A stretch of 64,000 nt of DNA from Thalassia testudinum (taxonomy: Eukaryota; Streptophyta; Magnoliopsida; Alismatales; Hydrocharitaceae): NCBI GenBank assembly GCA_037157565.1, contig JAZHRO010000013.1, forward strand, positions 38,568,501-38,632,500. The letters run 5' to 3'. Within the stretch, counting starts at the first letter, position 1. Every line of letters starts with the position of its first letter. The notes under the pieces are model-generated. The model saw only the letters and a program-made list of their open reading frames with translations. It was not told where the DNA came from and searched no databases. This document shows, in pieces, positions 40,101-52,100 of this stretch. The position numbers and the translations under genes were made by a program.

Positions 40101-43100
40101 TTGGGCATAACTGATATATGTTCTCCAACACAAGCGGAGATGTTGGAGTACTTGGAGTGTTTGTTTTTTTGTAGTTATTCTTACATTCTTGTACCTTTTG
40201 GGTCTCTTTGATTTCACTTTTGGCCCCCTCTATATATATGGAGGTGCACTAATCCAATGGAATCATATTATTTTTGCCCTAAGCCTAACAGCATGTATTT
40301 CAACCCATCTTTCATCACCACTCAGCCTAGAAGGAGCTGTTCCCATCAAGGCAAGGGCATTGGCATTTTGCAGGTTCTATGCCTGTTTGTGAGGAAAACT
40401 TTTTACATTCTAAATCCCAAAAGAAGAGAAAAAAAAACCTAGGGGGTGAAAGCAACTAATAACTGTTTAGCACAGAAAACGGCAATATGGTAATACTGTA
40501 TGGATAAAGGCCAATGCTGTAGAACCTGGCTAATAGAACAACATGAACAATTCACCACACATATTTGGTATTATATTTTAGGAACCATAATGATCTGCAT
40601 AAAAAAAGGTGTGCACATACTGCCAAGTAAGTTGACGCTTCAGCAGATTTGCATTTCTCTGAAACTTGCTCCAGCGCATATCAAGAGCTTTCTGGCATGC
40701 CTACATCAGAAAGGCAGTTTATATATAAAAGCCTTTGCATCTCACATGATACATCCTAATTATCAACTGCAGAAACCAAGGATCTAATTTTACTCTATTT
40801 AGGATTTTCTTTCCAAAGAATTACCATCCATCCATCGTAAACGAGAACCATCCTTGCCATGGTACAATTCTTGACAGATGCAAGGCCCTCCAAAAAGGAA
40901 TCATTTAATCCAAACCACTGTGTGGAGATTTTTGTAACTAGAATTCATTTATCTCAAATCTTAAAGAAAACAAGTAGAATTCATCCCTTTAAATAAAGAG
41001 AGATCAATCCTACTTCCTAATCCTAAACATGGAAATAAATCAAATTCTAAACAAATTAAAAAATATTGCCTACAATTTAGAAAGAGATAATTGCTAAAAA
41101 TATAGAAAAAGATAATTTCTACTTTCCTAGATACCGTTTCCAAAATTATCTCTAACACCCCCTCTTAGGTTAGAGTGTGTAATGCCCAACTTGTAGGAGT
41201 AGCGTAGCACTATAAGGGAGATGATCCCAAGCACTAACACTGATACGAGAGATGATTCTAAGCATTGGAACTAATATGGGAGACGATCCCAAGCATTAGT
41301 AGCCTTACACTAGCAAAAATTCTTCACACTAGGAGAAGACAAAAAACTGATAATAGACCCTTTATAGATGGGGTTAAATATGTGGCTTAGTTACCCCACC
41401 ACTCATCGACGTCTTCAAGGTTGATCACGATGTGGCTTGAGACTGCAGTAGAGTCCTTTGAGCTAGTAGAACTCCCCCTTAACATAAGTAGTCGGAGGAG
41501 CATGGAGTAGTGCAGATTGTAGTAGCAGTGGTCGCCGTAGTAGTTGCTGTAGTAAAGTAGTAGCAGGACACAAAGACCGTAACAGAGGTAGCAACCACAC
41601 AATGGTCGTAGAAATAATAGTGACCAAACATGGGAAATGTTCCCAAGTAGTAGTATTAGCCACAAGATTTGTGGCAATAGTAATAGTAGAGGAAGCATTG
41701 CTCCTCAACAGAGACCGTTGGCATGACAACTCCCATAATTTTTTTTTTCAATTTTCAAAGGTACAAATTAACAACAAGAGGGGATTTTGCAACATATCCT
41801 TAGACCGCCCATATCCCAAGTCCAACATGTTGAACGCACAACCATGTAGAGGAGATGCAACAATAGCATTATTGATACCAACAACACCAATAATATCATC
41901 ATTGACACCGATACAGATTGAGGTGATGAAAGTGGCTGGATTGGATTGTTGAACCGAGCCAAAATTGATTTGGGCTTCTCACATGGCATCGCCCAATTAC
42001 ACAGCAGCCCTTACCGTGTGATAGGGGTCCACACAACGATGTAGGGACCTAATTGGTCTCCTTTGATTGATGCTACGCTTGAGATAGGACAGGCACTAAT
42101 GCTTGGCAGCGCTTTGGGCGAGATGAAGATCGATGCGGAGAGAAGGAAGAGGAGAAAGGGACCAAGTAAATCATGAAATCCTGAAGTAGGAAATAGCACA
42201 TCCTTGGATTGCAAAAGTAAGAAAGGGGCCAAGTAAATTAGGAAATGCTCAATTGATGACCAACCCAGTTGCTCTAAAAGCCATGCTGTTGTCTTTGATC
42301 TCAAAAATGCTTCAGCAACTGTGTAAGTTCACAGCAAGTTGTGTTATGTACATGACTTGATAATCCTTGCATACCTCTTGCTCATCTATAAGGCAAAATT
42401 GCTGTATCACAAGAAAACTGGATAGACAAGTCAAAGATGGTCTCCGACTACTTCCCATAATGACAATGGATAGAGATCAATCTGCTATACTATTATACTA
42501 ACTAGTAATATTGCCTAATATATCTGTCTTTAAATATTTAGCAGGGGTTTGCCAGTGCTCAGTGTTTGTAACTCCATAAAGAAATGGACGGGCATTCAAT
42601 AGAGAAAAACAAACCTCAATTTAAATTTTGTGATGTAAAAGCAAACTATTTAATGAATTAAATGACATCATATTTCAAAGTGACATCGCACATCAACTCA
42701 CATTCAATTTTTCATGAAATGCCTCATATGTTTTCTGCTTCTTCATAATTTTACGCTCCTTTTTTGCATGCATCATTCGAAGATCTTCAAGAGATTCAGT
42801 ATGCCTAAGCAGAATAGAAGTGGTAAGATAAAATCTTTAACAGCTTCAATAAAAATAATAGGAATTCACCACGACAAACCTTCCAGTCTCCTGCTGAAGT
42901 CTCTGCTTCAATCTTTTTAACAAGTTACTTAGTTGCTCAGGATTGCTGCCAGCACAACCCCCTAGAGATTCTACTTCATGCTCAGGACAGATAATTGATG
43001 CTTTCTCAAAATTCTCCTGATTTGAAGTGGTTTTGATGTGAAAAGTACAAAGAAAAAGAATCAGGCAATTTATCTCTGTTTGCGTTTAGCCAATTTCTTT

Positions 43101-46100
43101 TTCTCAAAGGGCATTGGGCCCATTTCTAAAACTGAACGCATACTACACCGAAAGCAAATATTCGTATTGCAAGATCACATGGTAAGAACTGAAAAGCATT
43201 TCAAACACATGAAAAGTCTTTTTGTGGAAAAAGGTGTATCACCAAACAAAATATTAGTTGGAAAGTGCCTTTCATCTAAAATAAAATTCAATTGGGGAAC
43301 TTGGATTTTTAAGCACTCATTATAAACATGTGAAGCATCATAGTCACAAAAAGAGTAATTTAAACAAAATTAACTAATTTTTTTAATCTGAGATCATCTT
43401 CATCCCAAGACTTTGAAATGCATCAAATTGGTGCCTGAAACCTTTCAGAAGTACCACTATGATCCTGTTACCCTGCTACATATTCTTAACTTTCATTGGG
43501 AATAATTCACCAAGGATCGGGGGTGTATGTGGGTGGTCTTTTTTTTCTTTGTGTATGTGTGTGGTTTGGGGGAGGAGAGGGTGTTCCTTTTTTCTCCACG
43601 TAGAGAAAATGGAGTAATCTATTCTCCATAGAAACCTTAGGCCTCTGTTCATAGGGAGGCTAAGGGAGTTGCATACAAGTCCATGTAACAGAGGACAATA
43701 TAGCAGAAAAGTAAAGTCTATTCATGAAAACAATGCAGAAATAACATTATCATTTCTTTTCCACTAGTGCAGACCAGATTGCTACTTCTGAAAAGATGAT
43801 GGGCCAAAATGATATGTTCTGAAGTTTGGGATGCCATTGACTTCAAAGTAGACAATTGGATGAAATGAGTTGATTTTATTATTGAAATCTTAGGCTCTCT
43901 TATATAGAGAGAGATCAAAAGGGTAAAAGTACATGAATGCCCTCAAGAGCTAAAAGCCCAAGAGCACTAATACAAATAATATATGCTAACACTCTCTCTC
44001 AAGTTGGAGCATAGATATCTATCATGTTCAGCTTAGATACACATGAATCAAATAAGGATTTAGCCAAGGGCTTGGTAAAAATATCTGCAATTTGCTCCTC
44101 AAACATGACTGGTGTTGTATATAGCAGCCTCTTCTGAATGATATCTCTAGTATAATGGCAATCAACCTCAACATGCTTCGTTCTCTCGTGAAATGCTGGG
44201 TTGTTGGCAATGAAGGTAGCTGCTCTGTTATCACATCGCATCTCCATCGGGTTAGAAAATTGTATCTGCAAATCAGTGAGTAAAGACCAGATCCACATAA
44301 GCTCTGCAGTCGTCTAAGCCATGGGCCTGTACTCAGACTCGGCACTTGACCTAGCAACGATGCCTTATTTCTTACTCCTCTACGTGATTAGATTCCCTAC
44401 CAAAAAGGTACAGAACCCCGTAGTAGATTTTCGGTTCACATGATATCCAGTGTAGTCTGCATCATAATAACCAACCAAGATCATAGAAGACCCCTTAAAG
44501 AAGAGGACACCCTTTCCAGGAACCTTCTTGATGTACCAGAGCACTATCAATGCTGTATCCCAGTGCTATCGTGTTGACTTGGCCATGAATTGACTCAATC
44601 TCCCCACCGCAAAGGAGATATCGAGCCTCGTGATAGTTTGATATAATAGCTTACCCATAAGCTACCTGTACTACTTGCTATCCATCAACTATGAATCATC
44701 ATCATAAAGTGGCATCTTGAGGTCCATAGGAATGTTGGCCTCCTTGACCCCAAGCATATCCACTTCCTGCAAGATATCCATCGCATACCTCCTCTGGGAC
44801 AGGACTACGCTCTTTATGCTGCGAGCAACCTCAATACCAAGAATATCGTAAAGCTCCCAAATCTTTCATAACAAATTGCTCTGTAAGAATACGCTTAATC
44901 TTAACAACACCCTGCACATCATCTCCCATGACAATTAAGTCATCAACATATATAAGAAGTACTACAGTACCTCGTCCAATCCTCCTAACAAATAGAGAGA
45001 AATCAGTTGTCGATCTCCTGAATCTAATTGCCTCTACAACCTGAGACAACATTTGGAACCATGCTTTGGGACTCTACTTAAGGCCGTAGATGGCCTTCCG
45101 TAGTCGGGCATACACACTCCCCCTGAGCCTCAAACCTAGGTGGCTGCTGCATGTAGACTTTCTCTTGGAGATCACCATAGAGGAATGCATTCTTTATATC
45201 CAACTGATGCAAAGGCTAATTTAGCTGAATTGCCACTGCGATCAACGCCCACACCATAGGAAGTCTGCCAATTAGTGAAAATGTGTCAAAGAAGTCTACT
45301 CCATAAGTTTGGGTGAAATCTTTTGCCACGAGGCGTGCTTTGTATTTGACAATACCTCCATTTGGGTTGAACTTCACAGTTAACACCCATCAGCAACCAA
45401 CAATCGTAGCACCATCTGGAAGTGGAGTGAGCTCCCAAGTCCCACGGCCCCTAAGAGCCACCATCTCATCCTCCATGGCTACCCGCCATTTCGTATCAAG
45501 CATGGCCTCGCGGTGAGTTGCTGGAATCTGAGTAGCAGCCAACGCTTGAGTGAATCCTACAAACCCGATGACTAAACCAACGGTAGCAAGTGCCCCAGCC
45601 ATAGGATAAGTAGTACATGTTCGTGGTCTCTTTCGAATAGCTATTGGAAGATCCAGATCACTTGTCACATCATCTGTCTTATCCTTGTGATCAGCACATG
45701 GCAAACAAGTGTCAGTGTCTAAAGGGCTCACCTGAGAATCCGATGGTGAAGGCGAGGGTGGGGTGCCCTGAAAAGTAGTGTAAGGACGGACATATGTTTG
45801 AAGTGGCTTAGTTAGATGAGAAAAGGACAGTGTAGCAGGTGGTGGTGCAGTAGGGACAAAAATCTTAGGAAAACTTCCAAAGCAAATGAGTGTAAATGGT
45901 ATAGATGTCATGTCACCCTCAGAGGGCATCTCAGCAGTAGAAGTAGAGAAGAAGGGCATTGCCTCATGAAAGGTGACATCCGCCAAAACAAAATGTCAAG
46001 AAGTGATCGAATCAAAACATCAATACCCTTTTGGTGTCTGAGGATATCCAAGGAAAACACACTTAGCTGCTCTTGGTGATAGTTTATGCCGGCTCGGCCC

Positions 46101-49100
46101 CAATAGGTGGATAAAAGCAACATAACAAAAAATATGAGAGGTGACGTGAAATAGGGGTCTATCTAGATACATAACCTACGAGGAAATCTATTCATGTAAA
46201 GCAGTGTTAGGCATCCTGTTGATCAGAAGGCAGGCAGTTAAAACAGCGTCACCCCAGTAAAGTGAGGGGATCGAGTGGTGAATCAACAAAATATGAGCAA
46301 CATCAAGTAAATGGCGATGTTTCCTCTCAGCAACACCAATCTGTTGAGAGATGTGGGGGCACGTGGTCTGATGAATAACGTCACAACTGGAAAAGAAAGT
46401 ACGCAATTGAGTAGTACAAAACTCTAAAGCATTATCAGATCGAAAACGCTTCACCAAATAAGAATGCTGAGTTTTTATTTCCTTAACAAAATTTTCAACA
46501 ATTTGTCCTACATCGGACTTATTTTTCAAAAGAAACAACCAAGAAATACAAGAAAAATCATTCACTAACACAAGATAATATCTGTTCCCAAGTCGATCAG
46601 GAGTATGATTAGAACCCCAAACATCCATGTGAATCGAATCAAACATAGCAACAGAAGAGATTGAAACAGAAGTGCAAAAACTAGCCCTATGGTGCTTGCT
46701 CAGTTACCAAGCATCATAGGTGAGAGCAGTAGTGAAGGGTATGCGTGGCAAAACTCGTCTGAGGCGATCAATAGGCAGATGGCCAAGGCGACGATGCCAT
46801 TAGAGAGGAGATCCAGCAGAAACAAGGCCCTGGGTAGCAGAAGCAGCAATAATAGTGCGGCTCAGATGGTACACCCCTCGTTCCTCACATCCTCCACCAA
46901 TCGTCTTCTAGTGAGTTTGTCTTGTAAGGCATAAGAAGACGCATCAAATATATCTCAGCAGTTCAGATCTCTGGAAATACTGCTAACAGACAACAAACTC
47001 AATGGAAAATAAAGCAAATAGAAAATATCTATCAGTCACAAAGTAGGAGATAAAGACATATCTCCCTTACCAACAAGTGGCGAATGTCTCCCGTCTGCCA
47101 CCTGTACAATCCTGGCAGTGTTAAGATAAAGATCCCCTGTCACCACATAGGTGCTTGGACGCACCAGAGTCAATCAACCAATCACCAGAGGATAAAAGAG
47201 ACGACATACCAGTCGCAGGTGCCTTAAAAGATGTGGCAATAGCTGTAGTATCTGGAGGTTGAGAAGATGATACCTGAGCCAATTGAGCAATTTGCTACCA
47301 TAAGGTCTCAATCTCTATGCTCAGTGAACTGACATCAAGATTGGCGAGGGCTCCATCAGTGATCTCAGCTGCTTGATTGGCCACAGGTGGCCTACCATGC
47401 TTTTGCCAGCATGTAGCCTCAGTAAGTACACATAAGCCGAGTACGTGTACCAGAAGAACGTCCGTGTCCACGACCATGTGCAGGGGGGACATCCATGCCA
47501 CATCCAGGGATCATAGCCAATGCAGACGTCTAAGCACCAGAGTCGAGAGTAGGAGTGCACACTGCTACTTTGCTGAGTCTGCTATAGGCCTCCTCCAGAG
47601 TAGGAAGTTAAGGAGCGGTGAGGATATAATCTCTGGCTGCCAAATACTAATGTTCAAGGCCTGCCAAGTAAAGGGAGACTACCAACTATCTCCTAAAACT
47701 CTTCCAAGACTCACAGGCACACCCCGACAGATAGGAGTGATGTCTCTCCAGCATTCCCTTCATGAGGAAGTAGTACTGCGACAACGTGCGTTCTTCCTGA
47801 CGCAAATAAAAGAGGTCGTAAAAGAGCTAAAAAACCCGTACGAAGTTCTTGGTGTGTAAGTCTCACGCAAAAACTCCCATATCTCCTTTACTGTCGAATA
47901 TTACACAATCTCATTCCCATATTTGGGGAATAACAGTCTGCATAAGCCATGCACAAATCATGACATTGTCTCTATCCCAGTTGGCATTTATGTCAGCCTT
48001 GTTTGCAGGCTCCGGATTCATAAGAATGTGACTTTTCCCATGACCTTTGTCGGTCATAAGAAAGGTTTGGGGCTACCGTGGGTAGTTGGTCTCATCTAGT
48101 TTGATGATGTGACCGAAAAATGTGTTTTTGAATACCCCGGTGTTCGAAAAAGAACCCGATGTCACCTCGAATTGATCATCTGAAGTCATGTTTGCAATCC
48201 GCAAGCCTCAATTGATTTTTTACCTCAAATAGATCACTTCATAGACAAATCAGATCTGAATCAGAACTTCCAGATTTGCATAATGAACAAAGAAACCCCA
48301 TTTGGACAGATGTGGGCCTAACAAGGGTGCGAGAGAAGGCACCCAAGATGGCCCCAAGAGACTCGGGGTCTTTCTAGCTACAGCTGCAGGAGGTGCAAGC
48401 CCAGATCAGGGTCATCAACACCCCTGCAACCTGAAATCTCCGCCTATCTAGGGGGTCGTCAGCCCTGCAGAGCGCTGTTGCACCACCTCAGAGGCTGTAG
48501 CGCTGCAGATGGGGCCTGCAACGTCGCCGCTCGCGTGCTGCTTGTGAAGCTTAGGTCGCAGATTAGATCTGCAGCGCTGTTGCTCCTCCAACGCGTCGTT
48601 GCACCGCTCCGATCTACCGCTGCACTATCGCTACGATGAGAGTAGAAGCGTCGCACAGCCCAGAGAGAGGCTGAGCCCTTGCTGCACCGCTTGCCCTGAC
48701 CAGACGCGTTGCTGCTCTGCCTTTATGGCGGGAACAACACTGCCGCTACTCAAGAGAGGAAGAGAGAGACTAGATTTTGATGGATTAGGGTTTCGATGGC
48801 CTTTCAAGTGGATACCGAGAGCTCTAATCCAGGATCGTCACTCTAATACTAAATTGGATAAAATAAGTTGATTCTATTATTGAAACCCTAGGCCCTCTCA
48901 TATAGAGAGAGGCTAAAAGGATAAAAGTACATGAATTCCCTCAAGAGCTAAAAGCCCAAATGCCCTTATATAAATAATATATGCTAACATAGACTTTCAG
49001 AACTTTTATGAAAAAGTACCACTTTATGATTGTAGCAACAACTAAGAAGCGACACATACATTGAAAAAAAAAATCCATCCTGTAGCAAAATCTAGACACT

Positions 49101-52100
49101 GCCCTCTTCAAATTTGTTTTCCAAACATTTATAAATATTCAAGTCTATCTTATCCTAAATCGCATGCAGTGTCACAACATTCCTTCTTCATCCAGTGTAA
49201 CAAGAATATGGAGTTGCTCTAGAGAAGATTATCCAATATGATACCTGACCAAACAAAAGGTTGCTAAATACGGATCTCAAATGTCTGAATTAACTAATTT
49301 ATTTTTTTTTGAAGAGGAATTAACTAATTTAAATGAGGGAAATAGATTTGAGAAAAGTGACTAAAAAGGGTAGCACATAATGTTCAATGTGGATTAAAAC
49401 CTGAAATGAACATGAACAAGGAGAACCTCGAAACAAGGAACCAGTAGATTGTGATTTCAACACTATATCAAGAGGCAACTACTGAAATTCATGCCCAGAT
49501 GAGTAAAGCCATGTAAGGAAAGGAATAAGGAAAGGTAACAAAGAAGTCTATAGGCCACAAGAGGCCAATGCTATGGTCTTCCAACCAGATAGAGACAAAA
49601 TACTGACCTAGCTACACTTGTATCTGCATGATAGCAAGTCACATTGAAGAAACTGGTGCCAGCAGCAACAAATCAACATGAGATGTAAGGTTTCATATGT
49701 CGATGTCGACACCATATCAACAAGTCATAAAGGGAGTACATCAGAGATATATCGCTATATTACTGATATCTCAGAATTGGTTCAAAATAACTGAAAATGC
49801 CACATATTTTATAAAATTATGATTTTATTGACCGTATAAAATTATGACTTTAATTATTACTAGTCATTTAAATGTGACCGAAACTAAATCTTAAATGACA
49901 GATGATAGGAATCAAATGATTTAGTTTATTCCAAAGAGCCCAACACCCTTTTACATAGAAGAGAGGTGTGGGCAAATAATACTACAAGTTTAGAGGAAAA
50001 GAAGAAATAAATAACGCAACATAATAAAAATAAACTAGTACGGATGTGTCAACACACTCCTCCTCAAGTTGGAGTATAGATGTCAATCATGCTCAGTTTG
50101 GAACAACAGGTATCAAATGCTCCATGTGGTAAGGGATTTGTGAAGATGCCAGCCGTCTGATCCTCTAAAGCAACATATGTTTTGCACAATACCTCACGTG
50201 GATCAAATCTATAGTATAATGGCAGTCAACTTCCACATGCTTGGTACACTTGTGGAAAATGAGATTGTTGGTGATATACATGGCGGCTCTATTGTCATAT
50301 CTCATTTCTATGGGCTCTTCAACCTGAACATGCAAATTCTATAACAAGGATCTAATCTAGACCATCTCAATGGCGGTCTGGACTATAGCCCTGTATTCTG
50401 ACTCAGCATTAGAACGAGAGACCACAACCTGCTTTTTACTCCTCCAAGTAACTAGGTTACCTACAACAAAAGTACAGAAGTTTGTAGTAGACTTCTTATC
50501 TGCAACACATTCTGTATAATCTGCATCTGAGTATCCTACCACAATTATGGGAGCTCCAGCCTAAAAGAAAATGCCACATCCAAGTGCTTTTTTCAACTAC
50601 CTAAGCACCTGCATGGCAACCTACCAATGCTACTTGGTTTGCCTATCCATGAACTAACTGAGCTCACCTACAGCAAGTGCAATATCAGGCCGTGTAATAG
50701 TTAGAGTAACTTTCCAACCAATTGTTTGTGTGATCTGCTATCAGCTACCTCTACTTCTTCATCATTAAGATATGCCTTAGGGTTCATAGGAATGTTGGCT
50801 GGCTTAGACCTTAGCATACCTATCTCCTGGAGAACATCGAACACATACTTGTGTTGAGAGAGAATAATCCCATCTCTGCTCTTGGCAACCTCAATCCTTA
50901 GGAAGTATTTAAGCTGGTCTGGATTCTTCATAACAAACTATCGTGCAAGAGACTTCTTCACCTGACTTATCCCAGCCTCATCATTATCAGTGATAATCAG
51001 GTCATCCACATAAATAAGGAGTGCCACCACACCCTTCTCTGTTTTCCTGACAAATAGAGAGTGATCTGAGGAAGATCTTTGCATCTCCATCTTCTGCAAC
51101 ATATCTGAAAGCTTTTGAAACCACGCTCTCGGGTTGTGCTTTAGGCCATAGATGGTCTTCCTGAGTTTGCATACACACTCTCTCCGAGCCTCAAAACCCA
51201 AGGGTTGTTACATGTAAACTTCCTCCTGAAGATCACTATAGAGGAAGGCATTCTTTACATTAAACTGGTGCAAACTGCCAATCTCTGTGAGTCGCAACAG
51301 AGATGAGTACACGAATAGTGGCAAGGCAAGCAACGAGAGAGAAAGTGTCCAAGAAGTCCACCCTATAAGCTTGGTGAACCCCTTTGCCACCAACCTAGTC
51401 TTATACCTTGAAATTGACCTATCAAGATTGTATTTCAAGGAAAAGATCCATCTGGAGCCGATCAGTCATGCGCCTGCAGGAAGTGCGGTAAGCTCCCAAG
51501 CCTGTCTACTCCAAAGTGCCTTCATCTCTTCCTACATGGCTTGACGTCACTTTAGATGTCTGTTGGTTTGTAGACGGAATGTATGAGACATTAAGTGCTT
51601 GGCAAAATCTGCTAAACTCAGAACCAAGGCCATCAGTAGCCAAACTGCCTACAACATAATATCTAGATTCACATGTGCGAGGTGCCTTCCTAATGGCAAT
51701 AAGGTCAGAATCATCTGGCACCTTTGTCTGAGCATCTGTAGAAGGAATTTCACTACTACTATGATCAGCACTATTAGGAGGATAAGGTCTAACCAAACTG
51801 TCACTACCATTGGATACCATCTCATCAACCTGTGGAGCAGCATCCGCTGGTGGGGAAGGAGGCCTTTGTAGTGTCATATGAAGTCAACTATATGTGCGCA
51901 TCTAACAATGCAACTTTTGAAAATCATCCAAGGAGATCGTGGAACCCGAAGAAGCAGGTTGGGAAATTGAGACCAGAATTTCCTCCAAAGGAACGAGAGG
52001 TATATGCATGGGAGCCACATCATCAAGAGAGCTCAAATATCCAGCAATTAAAAAGAAAGGTATAGTCTCATGGAATGTCACATCAATGCTAACAGAGTGT

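Larger units (their letters stand above)
22197..40290 (+). mobile_element. Copia element 0, decayed, plus strand, outermost shell of the nest
   Basis: A 5' LTR (about 22197-22345) is followed by a primer-binding site TGGTATCGGAG (one change from TGGTATCAGAG). A 3' LTR (40141-40290) follows a purine-rich stretch. Between them, after removing elements 1-3, remain roughly 3.5 kb. This has an unreadable gag/protease region, RT remnants at 33850-34040 ([18 protein letters not shown]) and RNase H remnants interrupted at 34169. The RNase H frame resumes at 39858 ([12 protein letters not shown]... then [13 protein letters not shown]) and stops near 40058. Many stops are present and it is inactive. 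It runs opposite to SMC6 transcription. Confidence 0.8.
21873..40620 (-). other. Giant SMC6 intron (18.7 kb) holding the nested copia stack
   Basis: The donor GTATGTGC follows the codons for LTWQ at 40621. The acceptor CACAG precedes the codons for FNGHLRKKG at 21872. The split codon CA/A gives Q. Nearly all of the intron is explained by a plus-strand copia element and the elements inserted in it; 21873-22196 and 40291-40620 are plain AT-rich intron. Confidence 0.9.
43854..48989 (-). mobile_element. Copia element 4, complete, in SMC6 intron
   Basis: It is 5.1 kb with a perfect 5-bp duplication tagac (43849-43853 and 48990-48994) and 138-bp LTRs at 43854-43991 and 48852-48989 (about 18 differences by eye). 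The primer-binding site is decayed to TAGTATTAGAG, two transitions from TGGTATCAGAG. Minus-strand domains are gag (start 48189), pre-integrase (about 46750-47200), integrase (46646-45900), RT with intact YVDD (45500-44831) and RNase H (44420-43999). Stops and frameshifts are scattered. Its 5' leader (48300-48840) is GC-rich. Confidence 0.92.
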
